Shown: positions 1 to 12,322, counted from the stretch's first letter. The stretch is DNA of 64,000 nucleotides from Euonymus europaeus (GCA_963580455.1 OY756967.1:22428022-22492021); one strand, 5' to 3'. Program-made: numbers and translations. Notes: generated by a model from the sequence alone, not told the origin.

Positions 1-195
1 CGGTTGGTTTTTTACTATTTTCTTTATTTCATAGGAGCCAACAGTATTCCTCCGTAAAACTTAGTTTTGTCTATAAATGGCATTGTGAAATCCTGTATAA
101 AAATAGTTCTTGAAATATGTCTAATTACACATACATATATATAGTAAAAGTGTGCAGATAAAGAGAGATACAGCGATTGGAAAATGCTAGCTCAA

Positions 196-1343
196 TCACA
201 AAGATGTCGCCAACTCGAACCCTTGGTTCAACAGAGCTCCCATCACCCACAACTTAGTATTTGGCAAGTTCTTGTCATGCCGGCATTCTCTAGCCTGTTT
301 TCAAGTACAATGCCAATTAGTACCCAAAACTGAACAAAAGTGATTCAGAAATAGAAAAGAAGACGACGATGAATTGTGCATAAAAGGGAACCTCACATTC
401 AATGTAAATGTTAACATAAAACTCTCAGAAACTGAGACCAAGTTTGAATTTCGAACAAGAAAGCTCGTAAGGGACTCGAGAGCCCGATAAAGCGATAGAG
501 CCACTCCTTCCCCTTTGTTGAACACCAGTTTAATGTAAAACCCTCTTTCTGCTACTTGAAACACGTCCATCTACAATGCAGCACATATAAATTAAGTTAT
601 AGAAGGCACTGGTACGATTAATTAGTATTATTTATACTATGAACTGAACCTGCATGATCTTCTTGCAAAATTGACTGCTGTTTCCTGCAATTCGAATCTT
701 CTTAATTCGGTTTTTCATTAATCGTTGCTCGATGTTTTCCCAATCCTGTCAATGATGCTTCGAGTCCTGGAATCTCACATTTTAGATTCTTGGCCTGCAT
801 TTACAGCTCCTGAACATACGGTGCGGCATCTTCAATGATGGAGGTCTTGTCCATCTAAACAGAAAAACAACATTAAGAGAGAGAACATAAAACCATCATT
901 TGAAAACCAATACAATTAAATATTATCTACCTTAGTTATATTAGGAACCAATGATCGTAATTGATAGAGCTTCTCCTTCATCCGTCCCCTTTTCTTACGT
1001 TCGGAAATCAAAGTTCCAGACCGATCAGCCTTCCTGTTCCTGGTGTTAGTTGCACTCGTAGTTGCAGATGAATCCTCCTCGTCATTATCTAGTTCTCCAT
1101 TGACACTCCCACCAAGACTTGGCAATGCATTAGAACTAAACACATTTAACGTTGGACCAAACTGGTTGTTGTCGACCACCAAGCCATAAGGTCACAACTG
1201 TAGCCACTGATAAACTGGTCTTCATCTTCTCCTCGGATCAGATCGATAAGTAACTGATCAAAATTGACATCATCTATCAAACCCTGTGGTTCAATGTTCA
1301 TAATGTGCACCAGAGGATTAACAGATGCGTCTAACTCATCCAT
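196..1343 (-). pseudogene. FIT: Broken FIT-like bHLH transcription factor gene (bHLH29 family)
   Basis: FIT is the bHLH regulator of root iron uptake. Exon-like blocks lie at 931-1343, 650-854, 397-570 and 196-294, with GT-AG signals between them. They encode an acidic N-terminus (LIRGEDEDQF), the bHLH basic region and helix 1 (ISERKKRGRMKEKL, RSLVPNITK), helix 2 (MDKTSIIEDAAPYVQEL) and the C-terminal FIT domain (GFYIKLVFNKGEGVALSLYR, then LLNQGFE near the end). The reading frame is broken at least three times: a frameshift near 1178-1184 within the first block; an in-frame TAA at 801-803 where FIT proteins carry Gln after VQEL; and a further stop and frame change around 690-770 before KKIMQ. 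The splice sites look intact, so this is an unprocessed gene copy that decayed in place. Identification as FIT-like is firm. Whether a working paralogue exists elsewhere cannot be seen, and a sequencing error could explain one lesion but hardly three. Confidence 0.85.
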
Positions 1344-3467
1344 TAGTGATGAGAAAAATGGTATGGTTTTGGAAATAAATGATGAGGGACCACCCAGTCA
1401 TAAATAGAAGTAATTCAAAGTGAATGGAATAAGAAGGCAGGGGTCGGTGTCTCTCTGATATTAAAATCATAATTAAAGAGTTGACAAAAACTAAGAAACC
1501 AACTTATGATGTTTGTTTCATTTATCTGTGCGTGCCTGTCATATATCTAATTCATTGATTTCAATAATCTTTTCTAAGATTCTGCGAAAGAAAAAGAAAA
1601 AACTTCAATATTTTGGAAGAGTCCGATCAAGATGGACCTTTTTGAGTTGGGCAAGCCAGATTCACAGCCTCACAGGCTGGCCCGAAACAGTGCATAATTA
1701 GATCGACCCAGACAATTGCGTCGGACCATATGGTCTCTTATGTCAAAACACAACACTCAGCCAGCCTCATCTCCCCAGGGGTTTAACAAGCCTCTGTGAC
1801 TCTGAGTCAGATGTGACGGGACGTGACGGTTTGATCAAGAGAGTGGCTATTCGCAGACAAATTTCGAATCATTAAATACATCTATTTATTATACTCTAAA
1901 ATAATTTTTAACACACACCCTGACTTTTCTAAATTATCTTTTAATATATATTTCATCTGTTCTTAAATAACTGTTGTTATTTGAAAAAAATGTTTCAATT
2001 TAACTGTCTTTTTAAGAAACTAAGGATATTTTTAACATTTTCTACCCTTTTTAGCCTTATCTAAATTACACTCATTAATGATATAGGAGACATAAATGTT
2101 ATATCAGTTAAATTTTTTTTTTTTTTTTGATACTAAGGAGAGAGAATACTCAATACAAGTTCGGAGACTCAATAGACCGATCAACTACACAAAAGGAGCT
2201 AGCCCGCTCCCTTTTACAACTCTTACCATAGTAGATAGTAGTAATAAATCTCACTCAAAAAATTATTATAATTATTAATATTAAATGTTATTTGATTATT
2301 ATTTAATATGATTATTAAATATTTAACAAAAAATATTATAATCATTAATATTATGTCAATTGATCATTCTCCTATAAATGAATATTTAAATTATTTAGAG
2401 TATGATTTAGAGTGTCTAATGTGTAGATATATTATTTGAGAAATTGTAAATTAATAAAAAATATGTAAAAATTGATATTTAAAATTTTTGTGTAGAGGTT
2501 TTGATGCGGATAATTTAACCTTAATAACTTCACCATCAGAGGAATAGAGGACGCCGAATATGAAAATTTTCATTCCAAAGCTTGCACTTTTTGGAAGTAC
2601 ATTAATTAACACACAATCAGGCAGAGGGAGACAACATGTTAGGCATATCGGACGTCCATTACTGAAAAGTGAAAAAACCACTGGCCAGCCCGATACACAC
2701 AATTTGGTCGTTCATTGTGACTCACAATCCACAAGACAAAAGCAATTATAGGCCCACCACTCATTAAAAGCCCAGAAAAGGCCACGGGATGCTGATTAGG
2801 CACTTTTCGGAGAGTTGCCTTAAACCATTCATTAACCGCCACGTGTTAAATCAAGCTTAAAAAGTCAAAGCAAAGTAACTATCAATGGAGCACTCATGGG
2901 GCCCACTCCTAGTCAGCAAACATTCAGTTCATATCCAATATCTTATCCGGTCGCGCGATTCGGCTTCTTAAAAATCCAACCAAAAACGACCTCCGCCAGC
3001 TGTGTGTCAAATCCACACTGCCCACAGTTGTCCGGACAAAACGAATCAGCCACGCGATTCTTAAGAGCGTGTAAGTTACTTCCGGAACACTGCTCAAGCT
3101 ACAATCCTCACGGAGCGCGTGGGATAAGTAATCCATGCCTCCTCTGCAGTTCTCCAAAATGCCCTTACAGTTGCAACAGTTAATTGCTTAGAACCCAGAA
3201 CGACCATTGTCCCTGATTGTCAATTCGCATATAGCGTTTTTCCTTCCTCCAGCCCACGTGAAAGAAGAAAAGTACCGACTAGACCTTCACTGAAAATCGA
3301 GTCAGCATGTGTTGAAAGTTGAAACCTTATCCTAGTTGCCGTTTCTGCGATTTTTCTTTTTAGGATAAAGTAAATCAGATATTCGATTAGAAAAATATCT
3401 GGTAATTGCAAGTAAGGTTGTGCGTGTCGCTGAGTCAGCACGTCAATCGATGATTTTGACTAAGCCG
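1344..3467. other. Intergenic region with upstream sequences of the FIT-like and CHY-RING genes
   Basis: No convincing gene; the short open frames lack family similarity. The stretch holds a possible LINE 3' end (2112-2245) and AT-rich DNA near 2270-2450. From about 2800 it becomes the upstream region of the CHY-RING gene. There, CACGTG G-box/ABRE-like cores occur at about 2840-2847 and 3251-3258, and a TGAGTCA bZIP-type motif at about 3431-3437. Whether these work as regulatory sites is inference. Confidence 0.5.
2112..2245 (-). mobile_element. Possible 3' end of a LINE-type retroposon with poly(A) tail
   Basis: A run of about 17 T at the left end is followed by a non-AT-rich block. On the minus strand this reads as a GC-richer 3' region ending in poly(A), as left by LINE or other retroposon insertions. 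No coding remnant is visible and no target duplication could be fixed, so this is a weak call. Confidence 0.3.
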
Positions 3468-3468
3468 T

Positions 3469-3476
3469 ATAAATAA
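3469..3476 (+). promoter_or_regulatory. TATA box of the CHY-RING E3 ligase gene
   Basis: TATAAATA lies 219 bp before the start codon. A plausible 5'-UTR intron (GT at 3550-3551, AG at 3656-3657) lies between them, so the mature leader would be only about 80-90 nt. Confidence 0.5.
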
Positions 3477-3694
3477 CGCTCCTTTTACTCCTGTTTTTCT
3501 TACAATCATTTGTTTTGGTAACGCGTATTCAAGCTGTTCTATAGAAAAGGTAATTGGGTTTGTCTTGATTGTTTAAATCTTGCATTTTGGTTCGAATTCT
3601 TTCGCCAAGTGTCGGATGGTTTTTTGCTGATTGGTTTATTTGTGTTCATGATTTTAGATTGAGAGGAAATCGAAGATTGTGAGTATTGGAAATA

Positions 3695-5739
3695 ATGGGT
3701 AGTGAATTTGAGGTCAAGTTGAGCTTTGAGGGTTCAAAAGTTGTTGAATTTGATGATAAACATGAGTTTTTGATGGATCATGGAGCTCGAAATCATGGGT
3801 ATGTCTCGCTTTCTTCAACTGGTGATTTCTTCCTGTTTTCTGTTTATATCTTTGATTCTGATCTTGCCGTGTTCGTTGAAATTCCTAAATTGGATTCAGG
3901 TGCTCTCATTATAAAAGGAGATGCAAAATCCGAGCTCCATGCTGCAATGAGATCTTTGATTGCAGGCATTGCCATAATGACGCAAAGGTTCTTTTTCTTT
4001 CCATAATTAATCTGTTTACGAAGACAAGCCATATTTAAGCTGAATCTTTGTCTGACATTTTGCTTTCAATTTGAACAGAATGCTGTGGAGATCGATCCTC
4101 GTGATCGACATGATATTCCTCGTCATGATATTCAAAAGGTTTGTACTTTGTTAATCTTTGCATAACTAAAATTTAATTGAAGGGTCCTTCCTGTGCTTTT
4201 TAATCTTTGATTGTTGTCTAATTCTGTAATATTTTGTTTTGATATCCAGGTGATCTGCTCTCTCTGTAACACAGAGCAAGATGTGAGTGTCTTAAACATG
4301 AAACTCAACTTGATAGTTTGAGATATATGATCTGATAATCATTCATAGTTAATATGCCGGTTTTTTAATCTCCTTTGTATTGTGTTTTGAGCAGGTTCAG
4401 CAGAACTGTATAAATTGTGGGGTTTGCATGGGGAAGTACTTCTGTGCACAGTGCAAATTCTTCGATGATGATGTAATTTTCATCTCTTGGCTTACAATTT
4501 ATATATTTCCTTTAGTTAGTAGATACAAATGCTGAAGTGTCAAACAAATGGTTTGCTGTTTTCAGGTTTCGAAGAATCAATACCACTGTGATGAATGTGG
4601 AATCTGCAGGTGAGGTTTTATTCAATTGGATTCGTATGTGGTCGAATACGTTTAATCAAATAAGAGTTTTAGTAATGGTGATCCCAAGCAAAATGCAAAA
4701 GTTTGTATTCTACACTTGAATAACCTCTTTAACTCATCGTCTTTGGGTTTTCTTTTACAGAACTGGAGGAAAGGACAACTTTTTTCATTGCAAGACATGT
4801 GGTAAGTGAGAGAGACTACCTCAATCCTCAATTATTTCCATTCTAGGACCTCTGAATCCTTCATCCAGTTGAGTTTCTAAAATTACCCTTGTATACTCCA
4901 GGATGTTGTTACTCGAAGATGATGAAAGATTCGCACCGTTGTGTTGAAAGAGCAATGCACCACAATTGCCCCGTTTGCTTTGAGGTAGATTAAACCATTA
5001 ATCCACAAAAATCTCATTTGAAACAATGAATCTATAAATCACTTGATGCTTACATGAATTCATCCATCCTTTGCTGCAGTTTCTTTTCGACACATTGACA
5101 GACGTTACTGTCTTACCTTGTGGGCATACCATACATTGGGAATGCGTGAAAGAGATGGAGCAACATTACAGGTGACGACTCTGGATTCTGCTAACATTCA
5201 TTTATTCCTTTGGACCTGTCTTCGTCTGGCGATTTTTGAGCCATTGAGTTCATATGTATGCTAGATTTTGCTGGAATTCATTGTCTTTTTATGACTTAAT
5301 TTTGCAGGTACTCGTGTCCTGTTTGCTCGAAGTCCGTCTGTGACATGACCAAGTTGTGGAGAAAACTAGATCAAGAGGTATTTAAAGAATGTACGGTGTT
5401 TTCTATAATTGGTTTATGCTTAGACCGAGCCACTAACATTCTTCGCAAACTCTTAATGCAGATTGCATCAACTCCAATGCCTGCCGTTTACCAAAACAAA
5501 TTGGTAAGGAAGCGTAACATATAAACCTTTAGTCAATTTGTAGCCACCAATGAAATCTTATACAGTTGTTTTTGTACAATCAGGTGTGGATTCTCTGCAA
5601 TGATTGCGGGGCAAACTCTCATGTCCAGTTTCATATTGTTGCAAACAAATGCCAGAGCTGTGAGTCCTACAATACTAGACAAACACGAGGCGGACCAACT
5701 AATTCATGCTCATCAGATCTGGCTGAGATGATGATATGA
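3695..5739 (+). CDS. CHYR1: CHY zinc-finger / CTCHY / RING E3 ubiquitin ligase (CHYR1/RZFP34/MIEL1 family)
   Basis: Twelve exons: 3695-3798, 3900-3987, 4079-4138, 4250-4282, 4395-4472, 4566-4609, 4761-4801, 4902-4984, 5080-5171, 5308-5377, 5462-5503 and 5584-5739. All have GT-AG introns and join in frame to 891 nt, 296 aa. After a leader of about 35 residues comes the CHY zinc finger ([26 protein letters not shown]). The CTCHY finger follows ([29 protein letters not shown]), then a C3H2C3 RING ([26 protein letters not shown]) and a C-terminal zinc ribbon (ILCNDCG, NKCQSC). All metal ligands are present. Family members are E3 ligases acting in ABA, drought and defence responses. The start was set at the first ATG of the frame. 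Upstream G-box/ABRE-like motifs would suit ABA control, but that is inference. Confidence 0.92.
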
Positions 5740-6971
5740 CTGCCGAGTGACAAAGATTTTGCACTTGGCTAGCCGTTGTTTTTGTTCATTGGCTTGCGGC
5801 AATACATGTCTCGGCAGAAGTTGGGTGCGGCAACTCTTGTTTGGGAGTTGCTACTTTCTAATTTCATTGGTCATTAAGGAATTAGGCATTCAGTCTAGCT
5901 TTAGTTTTGATACCGAGCCATGCTGTTGACAAATCCAGTAAAATAGCTGGTGTTCCGAAGTTCCATGTTCTTTCATTCTTTTGCTCTTGTTCCTCGAGCA
6001 ATAGTTGACCGGCGATGGGAGAGAAACACCTTCACCATCCAATTATGTTTCTCAGACTCAACTACAAGAAACAACTATGGCATCTGCAGCTTGTTAGATC
6101 TGTCTTGAAACTTATTTATCTGTTCGAGCAACATTTTGGCAAAACAATGTGATTTAGAGAATGAGGTCTCAAAGCCGCTTCCTGGCAATAGGTCTCAATA
6201 CAGAAGATGAAGGCATGTTGTGCTGAATTTGAAAGGAAGGGAAAACCTACCCCTACAAATTCGATTGTTTCTTATGCCTTGTCTGGTGCTGCTTGACGCA
6301 GTAACGGCATGGAAAGTGAGCTGAGGATCCAGAAGAGAACCCAGAATGTATGAATATCCTGGGAAATAAAGGAAGATTTTCATTTTTATGTTCTTAACTA
6401 GAAACATGTACATCCTTTTCATTTATGATAATGGTAATATTTTTACATATTTTTCTTCACGTAATGGGCCCTTTGTGTGGCCCATAATGATCTCCCTTTT
6501 TTATCGGATTCCTCCGAGGCCCAAAACGCTGAAAAGTAAATCCTGTTCCTTAAAGCTGAACCCACGGTCAGCAACAAAACTCAGGCCATGGTCCACTACG
6601 AGCACACCTGCACAGCTGCACTTGTCCCACCCCTTCATGCCTTCATCCTTACTCTACACTATACACAAATTTTACAAACCAAAGCCATTGGCCCACCAAC
6701 AATTTTAATATAGTTTCAAATTCAAACCAATTCCCCAAACCAGAAGTTTTGCTTGTCCAAGATTTTCCATAAGTGACGAATAAACTGACAGGTTTACCTA
6801 AGAGGTGCAGACGGCAGTGTCTTAAGGTGCCTTGGATTGGATTATAACCCGAGCTCCTGAAGCAAGTCTGTTAGGAGGAAAACAAACAAATGTCAACAAA
6901 TTTAGATGATTAGCATTGCCAGCTTGATTTGTATGTAAAGAAATTGTTCAAAAATTGGCACGATTCAACAC
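5740..6971. other. Intergenic region between convergent 3' ends
   Basis: The CHY-RING gene (+) and the SOSEKI gene (-) converge here. The first few hundred bases are probably the CHY-RING 3' UTR. Two GGCCCA/TGGGCC motifs sit near 6465-6530. I see no further gene or repeat. Confidence 0.5.
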
Positions 6972-8763
6972 TCAACTTTCTTCAATTTTGATCACCTTCT
7001 CTTTCTTTATTATGGATGAATCTTGCCTCTTTGATTTACCATGCTCTATAATTCTTTTACTGCCACCATCAAAGCTCCTACTGGATATAGCTTGTGATCC
7101 ATCAACCACTTCAGATGAGTTTCTAGGTATATCAGAAATAGGAGACCTCATCGATTCACTGCTCGGTTGTTTGGTTAGTGAAGCCTTGATAGATTGAGGA
7201 ATGGACTTTGAACTCCCGGAGGTTGAAGCTCCACCTCCTTCCTCCTTGCCAAACATTGAAGAAGGGAATAGTGGGGAGGAAAATTTTGAGTGAGAAAACT
7301 CCGGCCTGTAGGTTGGAATGATGCCAAAACGGTGGTCTTTCACTTTTATTGATCCGCATGAGATCAATTGCATCAACATATTAGTAGTCTTTAGCCTTCC
7401 GTTGGTAGGCATCCGGATATCTTCCTCTTCAAGAATCCTAAAACTGTTGATTTTACTAGCATCAGCTCTGATCAAAGATTCTAAAGTTTCAATCTTCCCA
7501 CCTGACGAAGAAGCACTTGAGCAAGAGTGGGGAGGGGAGACTGAATCCCCAGCGAATTCAGAATTCTCTATCCCATATGGAACTCGATTTTGATCATTCT
7601 CATTGCATTCTGATTCAAGTGAATTGTCATCAGTTGAAACACCTCTGATGCAAGTTTCTCGGGTGTTAGTTCTGCCTACATTTTCCTCGGTCTGTGTTGA
7701 GGCATCAGCTGACCCCTCACTTTTATAGATCTTGTATTCTGTCAAGGTCAGAGAACCATTCCATGGCAAATTCTTCCCAAAGCTGAATTCTGGCGACACA
7801 CCCGAGGAACCACTGTGTTGCACTGGAGAGGAAAGTTCGTCATCCTGAGAATGCTTAGTCTCCTTCCCATTTAGGCTCGAAGATGACGAGGAATCATCTC
7901 GACTACTAGAACATACTGGTTCTGGTGATTGCTTCAGATTTTGAAATTTTATATTGCCAGTACTGAAATGATCTATAGAGGGAACGTCATAACATCGATT
8001 GTCTATGCCATTTTAAATCGTTTAATTGGTTAGAGGAAGAATGACAAAAAATTTACCTGAACTGGATTCCTCAAAGAGCTCAGAGCCTTTGAGAACATAC
8101 TCATTTCCATGAGCAGGAAGAATAAGGTCATCTTCACTAACATCATGCCAAACAAACCCATTCTTGTAGCTTCTGCATTGGCATAAGAGAATATATTAAC
8201 AATCTCTGTTTATTCGCACAGAAAGTTTTGTACGTTTAGTTCTGAAAAGAAGAAGGAATTGCTTCAGTTTTCATTCCTGAAACCAAAAATTACAATAAAT
8301 ACATAAAACTCGGAAGATGAAGCTGTTTTCCCAAACATTCCTATATTTTCTCACCAACCAAATAAGTACTGAGAAGAGAAGAAAAACAAATAGCAGATGA
8401 TTTCACCTCTTAGAAGACCAAGAGTACATGGAAGCTATTCCTCTGCCTCTTAAAACATTGAGTCTCTCAATCACATCTGCAGAAACACATGTATTCTAAA
8501 AGAACTCTCCTCGTATCAATCAAAAGACCGTACTCAATTATCAGAACAAGCAAACTATATGCTCAATTACCTCTCAAGTAAAGTCCTTCCGGCGATGACA
8601 ACGGCACCTCAATGAAGTGCGGGTGCTCGAGTTGGCGATTCCTACAGAGGTAATAAACCACAGACACCTTCTGGTTCTGCTGGCGATACTTTGGCGACCT
8701 GGCCGTCCACACTTTCGTCCTCTCTGGACTCACTTGCCGGTACTTCTTCATTCTCGCCTCCAT
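6972..8763 (-). CDS. SOK: SOSEKI (SOK/DUF966) cell-polarity protein
   Basis: Exons 8571-8763, 8407-8476, 8057-8172 and 6972-8002 join in frame to 1410 nt, 469 aa. SOSEKI proteins form polarised, DIX-like oligomers at cell corners and edges. The N-terminal domain is plain: [19 protein letters not shown] at about residues 31-49, then [19 protein letters not shown] and later [19 protein letters not shown], ending at the [10 protein letters not shown] motif. The rest is long, Ser-rich and probably disordered. It includes the conserved short motif around [13 protein letters not shown], a typical SOK element (residues about 325-337), and a basic Lys-rich C-terminus. Start: the first ATG of exon 1, with [15 protein letters not shown] typical of the family. 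In Arabidopsis SOK3 neighbours FIT, matching the arrangement here. Confidence 0.93.
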
Positions 8764-9432
8764 TCCTGATCCAAACTCACATCAGACAAAACCCTAGCAG
8801 AGCTCGCAATCCCCTCCAATGTCCTCGGGGATGTCCATTCGGCGAGTATAACCATCACCTGGTTGAAAAGACCCAAGCTTGAGCAGTCGAATTAGCTTCA
8901 GATCTGAGCAATGAAAGCATTCAAATCGCATCATTACATTTGTGACCCGATACTGTCACTCAAATGGAAAGGGAGAAGAACGTGAGAATGCCAGAGAGAG
9001 AGAGGACCCGCAAACAATGTAACATTAATCGTAAATAACAGCAGACGGAGACTGAGACTGAGACTTTTCTCCTATATGTGATAAAGTGTGTGCAATAAAT
9101 ATTTGGTTTTTCCTTCTCATGAGGAAATCTCACTGGACTCGTCAATTAATTTCTTAGCACAGGATGAGGGGTGGGTGCAGTGTTGAAAACACATACTTAT
9201 CCATGTACCATTTTGGTTTTTTTTTAATATACATTAAATATATCGCAAAAAATGTACGAGAATTCTAGACCTATTTTAATTCCCCAAAACCTGTCAATAC
9301 TAACAATTGGAGGAGGCAACGGTGTCTATCACGCCGTGCTGGAGAGGGAACGTGGTTCCTATCATGCCATTGCAATTTTAGTATATATATTGAATGATTG
9401 TTGTTCATGATTTTACATGTTCGAGTGTAATG
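8764..9432. other. Upstream region of the SOSEKI gene, to the edge of the Copia insertion
   Basis: The first 200-300 bp beyond the start codon are CT/GA-rich and probably form the 5' UTR and core promoter. The remainder up to the Copia LTR shows no gene. Bases 9428-9432 (TAATG) are the probable target-site duplication of the retrotransposon. Confidence 0.5.
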
Positions 9433-10356
9433 TGTAGGAAATAATATTCATATGTCATGCTAATACAATTGCTTTAATCAAAAACACAAACAAATTGCAC
9501 AAACTCAATAATTAGATAAAATCTAATCAACAATATACATCATATATCATGAATTGAAAAGAACAAAAGATGTTACCGAAAACTATGATCGGTACGAAAC
9601 CAAAATATTGAAGTGAGGTATGCGAACAGCAAATCTCCTTAAGGTGAAAATGCCCCAGCCACCGGTGTCAATGCTGAAGTAGGCAAACACCTCCCAAGAT
9701 ACAACACTCCCTTCTACCGGTAGGTGACACAGGTATACCAGCAGGCTCGTTCGAACCGAAAATTGAAAGCACTCTCAGAAAGGAATTTGGCTAGGAAGAA
9801 GAAGAGAGGAAAAATGAATTTTCGTCGTCCATCTCTTCTTACACTATGCTTCTATTTATAATAGAGCCTAACATTAAAACCGACCCTAAAACTAGGGATG
9901 CCAAATAAATTCCAGCAATAAAGTGAATTTAAAAATTGTAACGGACATTTTTGAATTTGAATTATCCTCATGTCCACATACAGTGAACTTAGGTAGTGGG
10001 CCGGTGCAAAATGATAAGTCAAAATGGACTACGAACACGCAAGCCCATCACAAAAGCTTGGGTGCCTTTGGGCCCAAGTCTTACATCCAACACTTGGGTT
10101 TATAAACCCATCACATACATCACAATTCTTTAATGTGGAATTCTCACATTTCTCTTAATTTTGCACATATCATGTCTAACATGGCCACTTTGGAGTCAAT
10201 TTTCATTCAACCAAAAAAATGGTTTTGGACACCTTTCAACTCCAATATCTAATCTTCGTATTGAAGATTAGAACCCACTAAATTACATTTAACTAATACT
10301 CAATTAGTTGTAATTAATTATTGGTCAAATAGTGGTTGACCACCATTTTTCCAACA
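9433..10356 (-). repeat. 3' LTR of the Copia element
   Basis: 924 bp, TGTAGGAA at one end and TTCCAACA at the other, forming an imperfect inverted terminal repeat. By eye it differs from the right LTR at about 6 positions (two near 9490-9505, one each near 9569, 9588, 9982 and 10202), roughly 99.3% identity. It abuts the polypurine tract. Confidence 0.95.
9853..9864 (-). promoter_or_regulatory. TATA box in the 3' LTR
   Basis: The minus strand reads TATTATAAATAG about 495 bp into the LTR, a good TATA box. The transcript start should lie about 30 bp further left. Confidence 0.55.
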
Positions 10357-10371
10357 ATCCCCCACATTGAA
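10357..10371 (-). other. Polypurine tract of the Copia element
   Basis: On the minus strand this reads AATGTGGGGGAT directly before the LTR's TGTTGG, the usual plus-strand primer position and composition for plant Copia elements. It fixes the element's orientation. Confidence 0.8.
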
Positions 10372-10954
10372 TGGAAACAGACGACAATTCAGACACGAAG
10401 ATTTGTCTGAGATTGGAAACGCGCCTGAGAGTGCAGTAGGACCAATACTGCATCAAGATACGTAGCTTTTGGCTTTGAACCTTCCCTAGTGAAAGTCTAT
10501 CGAACTTACTTAACTAGTCAGTGGACTAACGCCTTGAACTGCCAGTTGTTAATGTAAGCCCAGACAATAAACCTCACACAGCAATGATCCAATTCATAAT
10601 TGGTTCTCGGTTGTGTTCGTTGTTTCGGCCATGAACGTCTTGGGTTTAGCGAGTGCTTTAGAAAATATCGCCTTTTAATATTTTCATAGAGTCGGCCTTA
10701 CTCTTCACTCACATAGGTGATGTCCTATCAAGAGTATTCTCTTATACTCTACTTGTATATTTACAAGATATAGGAATCATTAAAAGCATAGTTTAACCCT
10801 TAACACGCTTCTTAGCAGTTCTTAGGGCATCCAAGGAATGGGATAGAGTGAAACTCTATACTGCTCATACTTAAGTTATTCTCAACTTATGTTTTCCTAT
10901 TGAACCTAGTCCATGGGATCTCCAGTTGCTAGGTTAGGTTCTCATCGAGATAAC
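10372..10954 (-). other. 3' untranslated region of the Copia element
   Basis: Lies between the end of the RNase H frame and the polypurine tract. No open frame or repeat is visible. Confidence 0.6.
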
Positions 10955-11541
10955 TCATTGAGTTAAGGCTTTTAAGCCCATTCCCCTCGATGCACTGTCT
11001 GTCACCTCTCTACTTAAACCTTTTGTAAACGGATCCGCTAGGTTTTCCTTAGATTTTACAAAATCTAAAGAAATTATTCCAGTAGAGAGTAACTGTCTAA
11101 CGGTATTATGTCTACGACGAATGTGTCTAGATTTACCGTTATACATCAAATTTTGTGCTCTAGCAATTGCAGCTTGATTATCACAATGAATGCAAATTGC
11201 AGGCACAGGCTTTGGCCATATTGGAATGTCCTCCAAAAAGTGACGAAGCCACTCTGCTTCTTCACCGGCTTTATCCAAAGCTATAAATTCCGATTCCATC
11301 GTAGACCGTGCTATGCACGTTTGTTTTGAGGACTTCCATGAAACAGCCGCCCCTCCTAAAAGGAATACATAGCCACTTGTGGATTTTGATTCCTCTGAAT
11401 CTGCAATCCAATTAGCATCACTGTATCCTTCTAAAACAGCCGGATATTTACCATAGTTCAAAACATTAGTTTTTGTTTTGTTCAGGTACCCTAATACTCT
11501 CAATAGAGCTTTCCAATGCTCATGTCCAGGATTACTTGTGT
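10955..11541 (-). pseudogene. Copia RNase H domain, 3' end of pol
   Basis: The open frame carries the typical Copia RNase H signature: [20 protein letters not shown] with the first catalytic Asp, [16 protein letters not shown] with the Glu, CDNQAAI with another Asp, then [10 protein letters not shown] and [13 protein letters not shown]. It ends normally near 10955. Its upstream end is cut off from the RT segment by the 2267-bp solo LTR. The domain looks intact, but no full polyprotein can be made from this copy. Confidence 0.93.
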
Positions 11542-11546
11542 ATCTG
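11542..11546. repeat. Left target-site duplication of the solo LTR (ATCTG)
   Basis: ATCTG directly before the TGTAAT end, repeated exactly at 13814-13818 after the TGACA end. Five bases is the normal duplication length for LTR retrotransposons. Confidence 0.9.
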
Positions 11547-12125
11547 TGTAATATCCCGAACCCAAAATTTTAAAAAATATAATAATTTTTCAAATTTAAT
11601 ATTTTTAATAAATACTACATATTTTTAGAAAAATATTGACGCAAGAATCAGCTAAATCGGAGTTGAATTGGATTTGTTATGGATTATAAAAGTTTAAGTA
11701 AATATAGGGAAAGACGAGGGGCAAAACCGTCATTTTTCAGAAATCTGGTTTAAACCAGATTTCTCTGGTTTCAGTAGCAGCCGAGAGAGAGAGAGAAGGG
11801 GAGAGGGAGAGAAGGGGGTTTTGTTCGTTTGACGTCCGATCGGAGCAAGTAAGGTGTCAAATCGAAGCTCGTGGTGAGAGGAGCAAAAACCCAAGTGGAA
11901 TCACCGCCATCGGACCACCGTAGACGGCGGAATCGGCCGGAGAAGTTTCGGTTTTTCGAAATTTCAAAGCTCGATCCCGGTCGATTCAGTAGGAATTTTG
12001 GAACGAGACAGGTACCATTAGATTTCTGTTGTTGTGGGCTTCGTTTTGATGTAGGAGTGACCGGAAACTTCGCCGGAAAAATGGATTCCGGCGACCGGCC
12101 GGCCGAGTTAACTTACATCCGGCGA

Positions 12126-12322
12126 GTTGACTGGTGTTTGACCGAGTTGACCCGTTGACTCGGGTTTGACCCGTTTTGACTGGGTTGACCCGGTTTGACT
12201 ATTTGACCCGGTTTGACCGGGACTATTTGACCCGAGTTGACTTTGACTTTTGACCCGAGTTGACCGGATTACCCGAGTTGATTTTTGGGTTGACTTTTGG
12301 TTGACTTTTCCGTATTTTGACT
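12126..12322. repeat. Array of 18 TTGACY motifs (W-box cores) inside the solo LTR
   Basis: TTGAC followed by C or T occurs 18 times in about 195 bp, all on the plus strand. Examples are near 12127, 12138, 12147, 12155, 12166 and 12176, continuing to about 12317. TTGACC/T is the core bound by WRKY transcription factors. The spacing is irregular (8-20 bp), so it is a degenerate simple repeat of GTTGACCCG/TTTGACCCG type. Function as an enhancer is inference. Confidence 0.8.

Noticed and set aside
9923..10105. 60-residue frame, repeated at 17543-17725
   Set aside because: Duplicate only because it lies in both LTRs, antisense to the element.
11871..12158. 95-residue frame inside the solo LTR
   Set aside because: Arg/Gly-rich chance frame in GC-richer LTR sequence; no domain or similarity.
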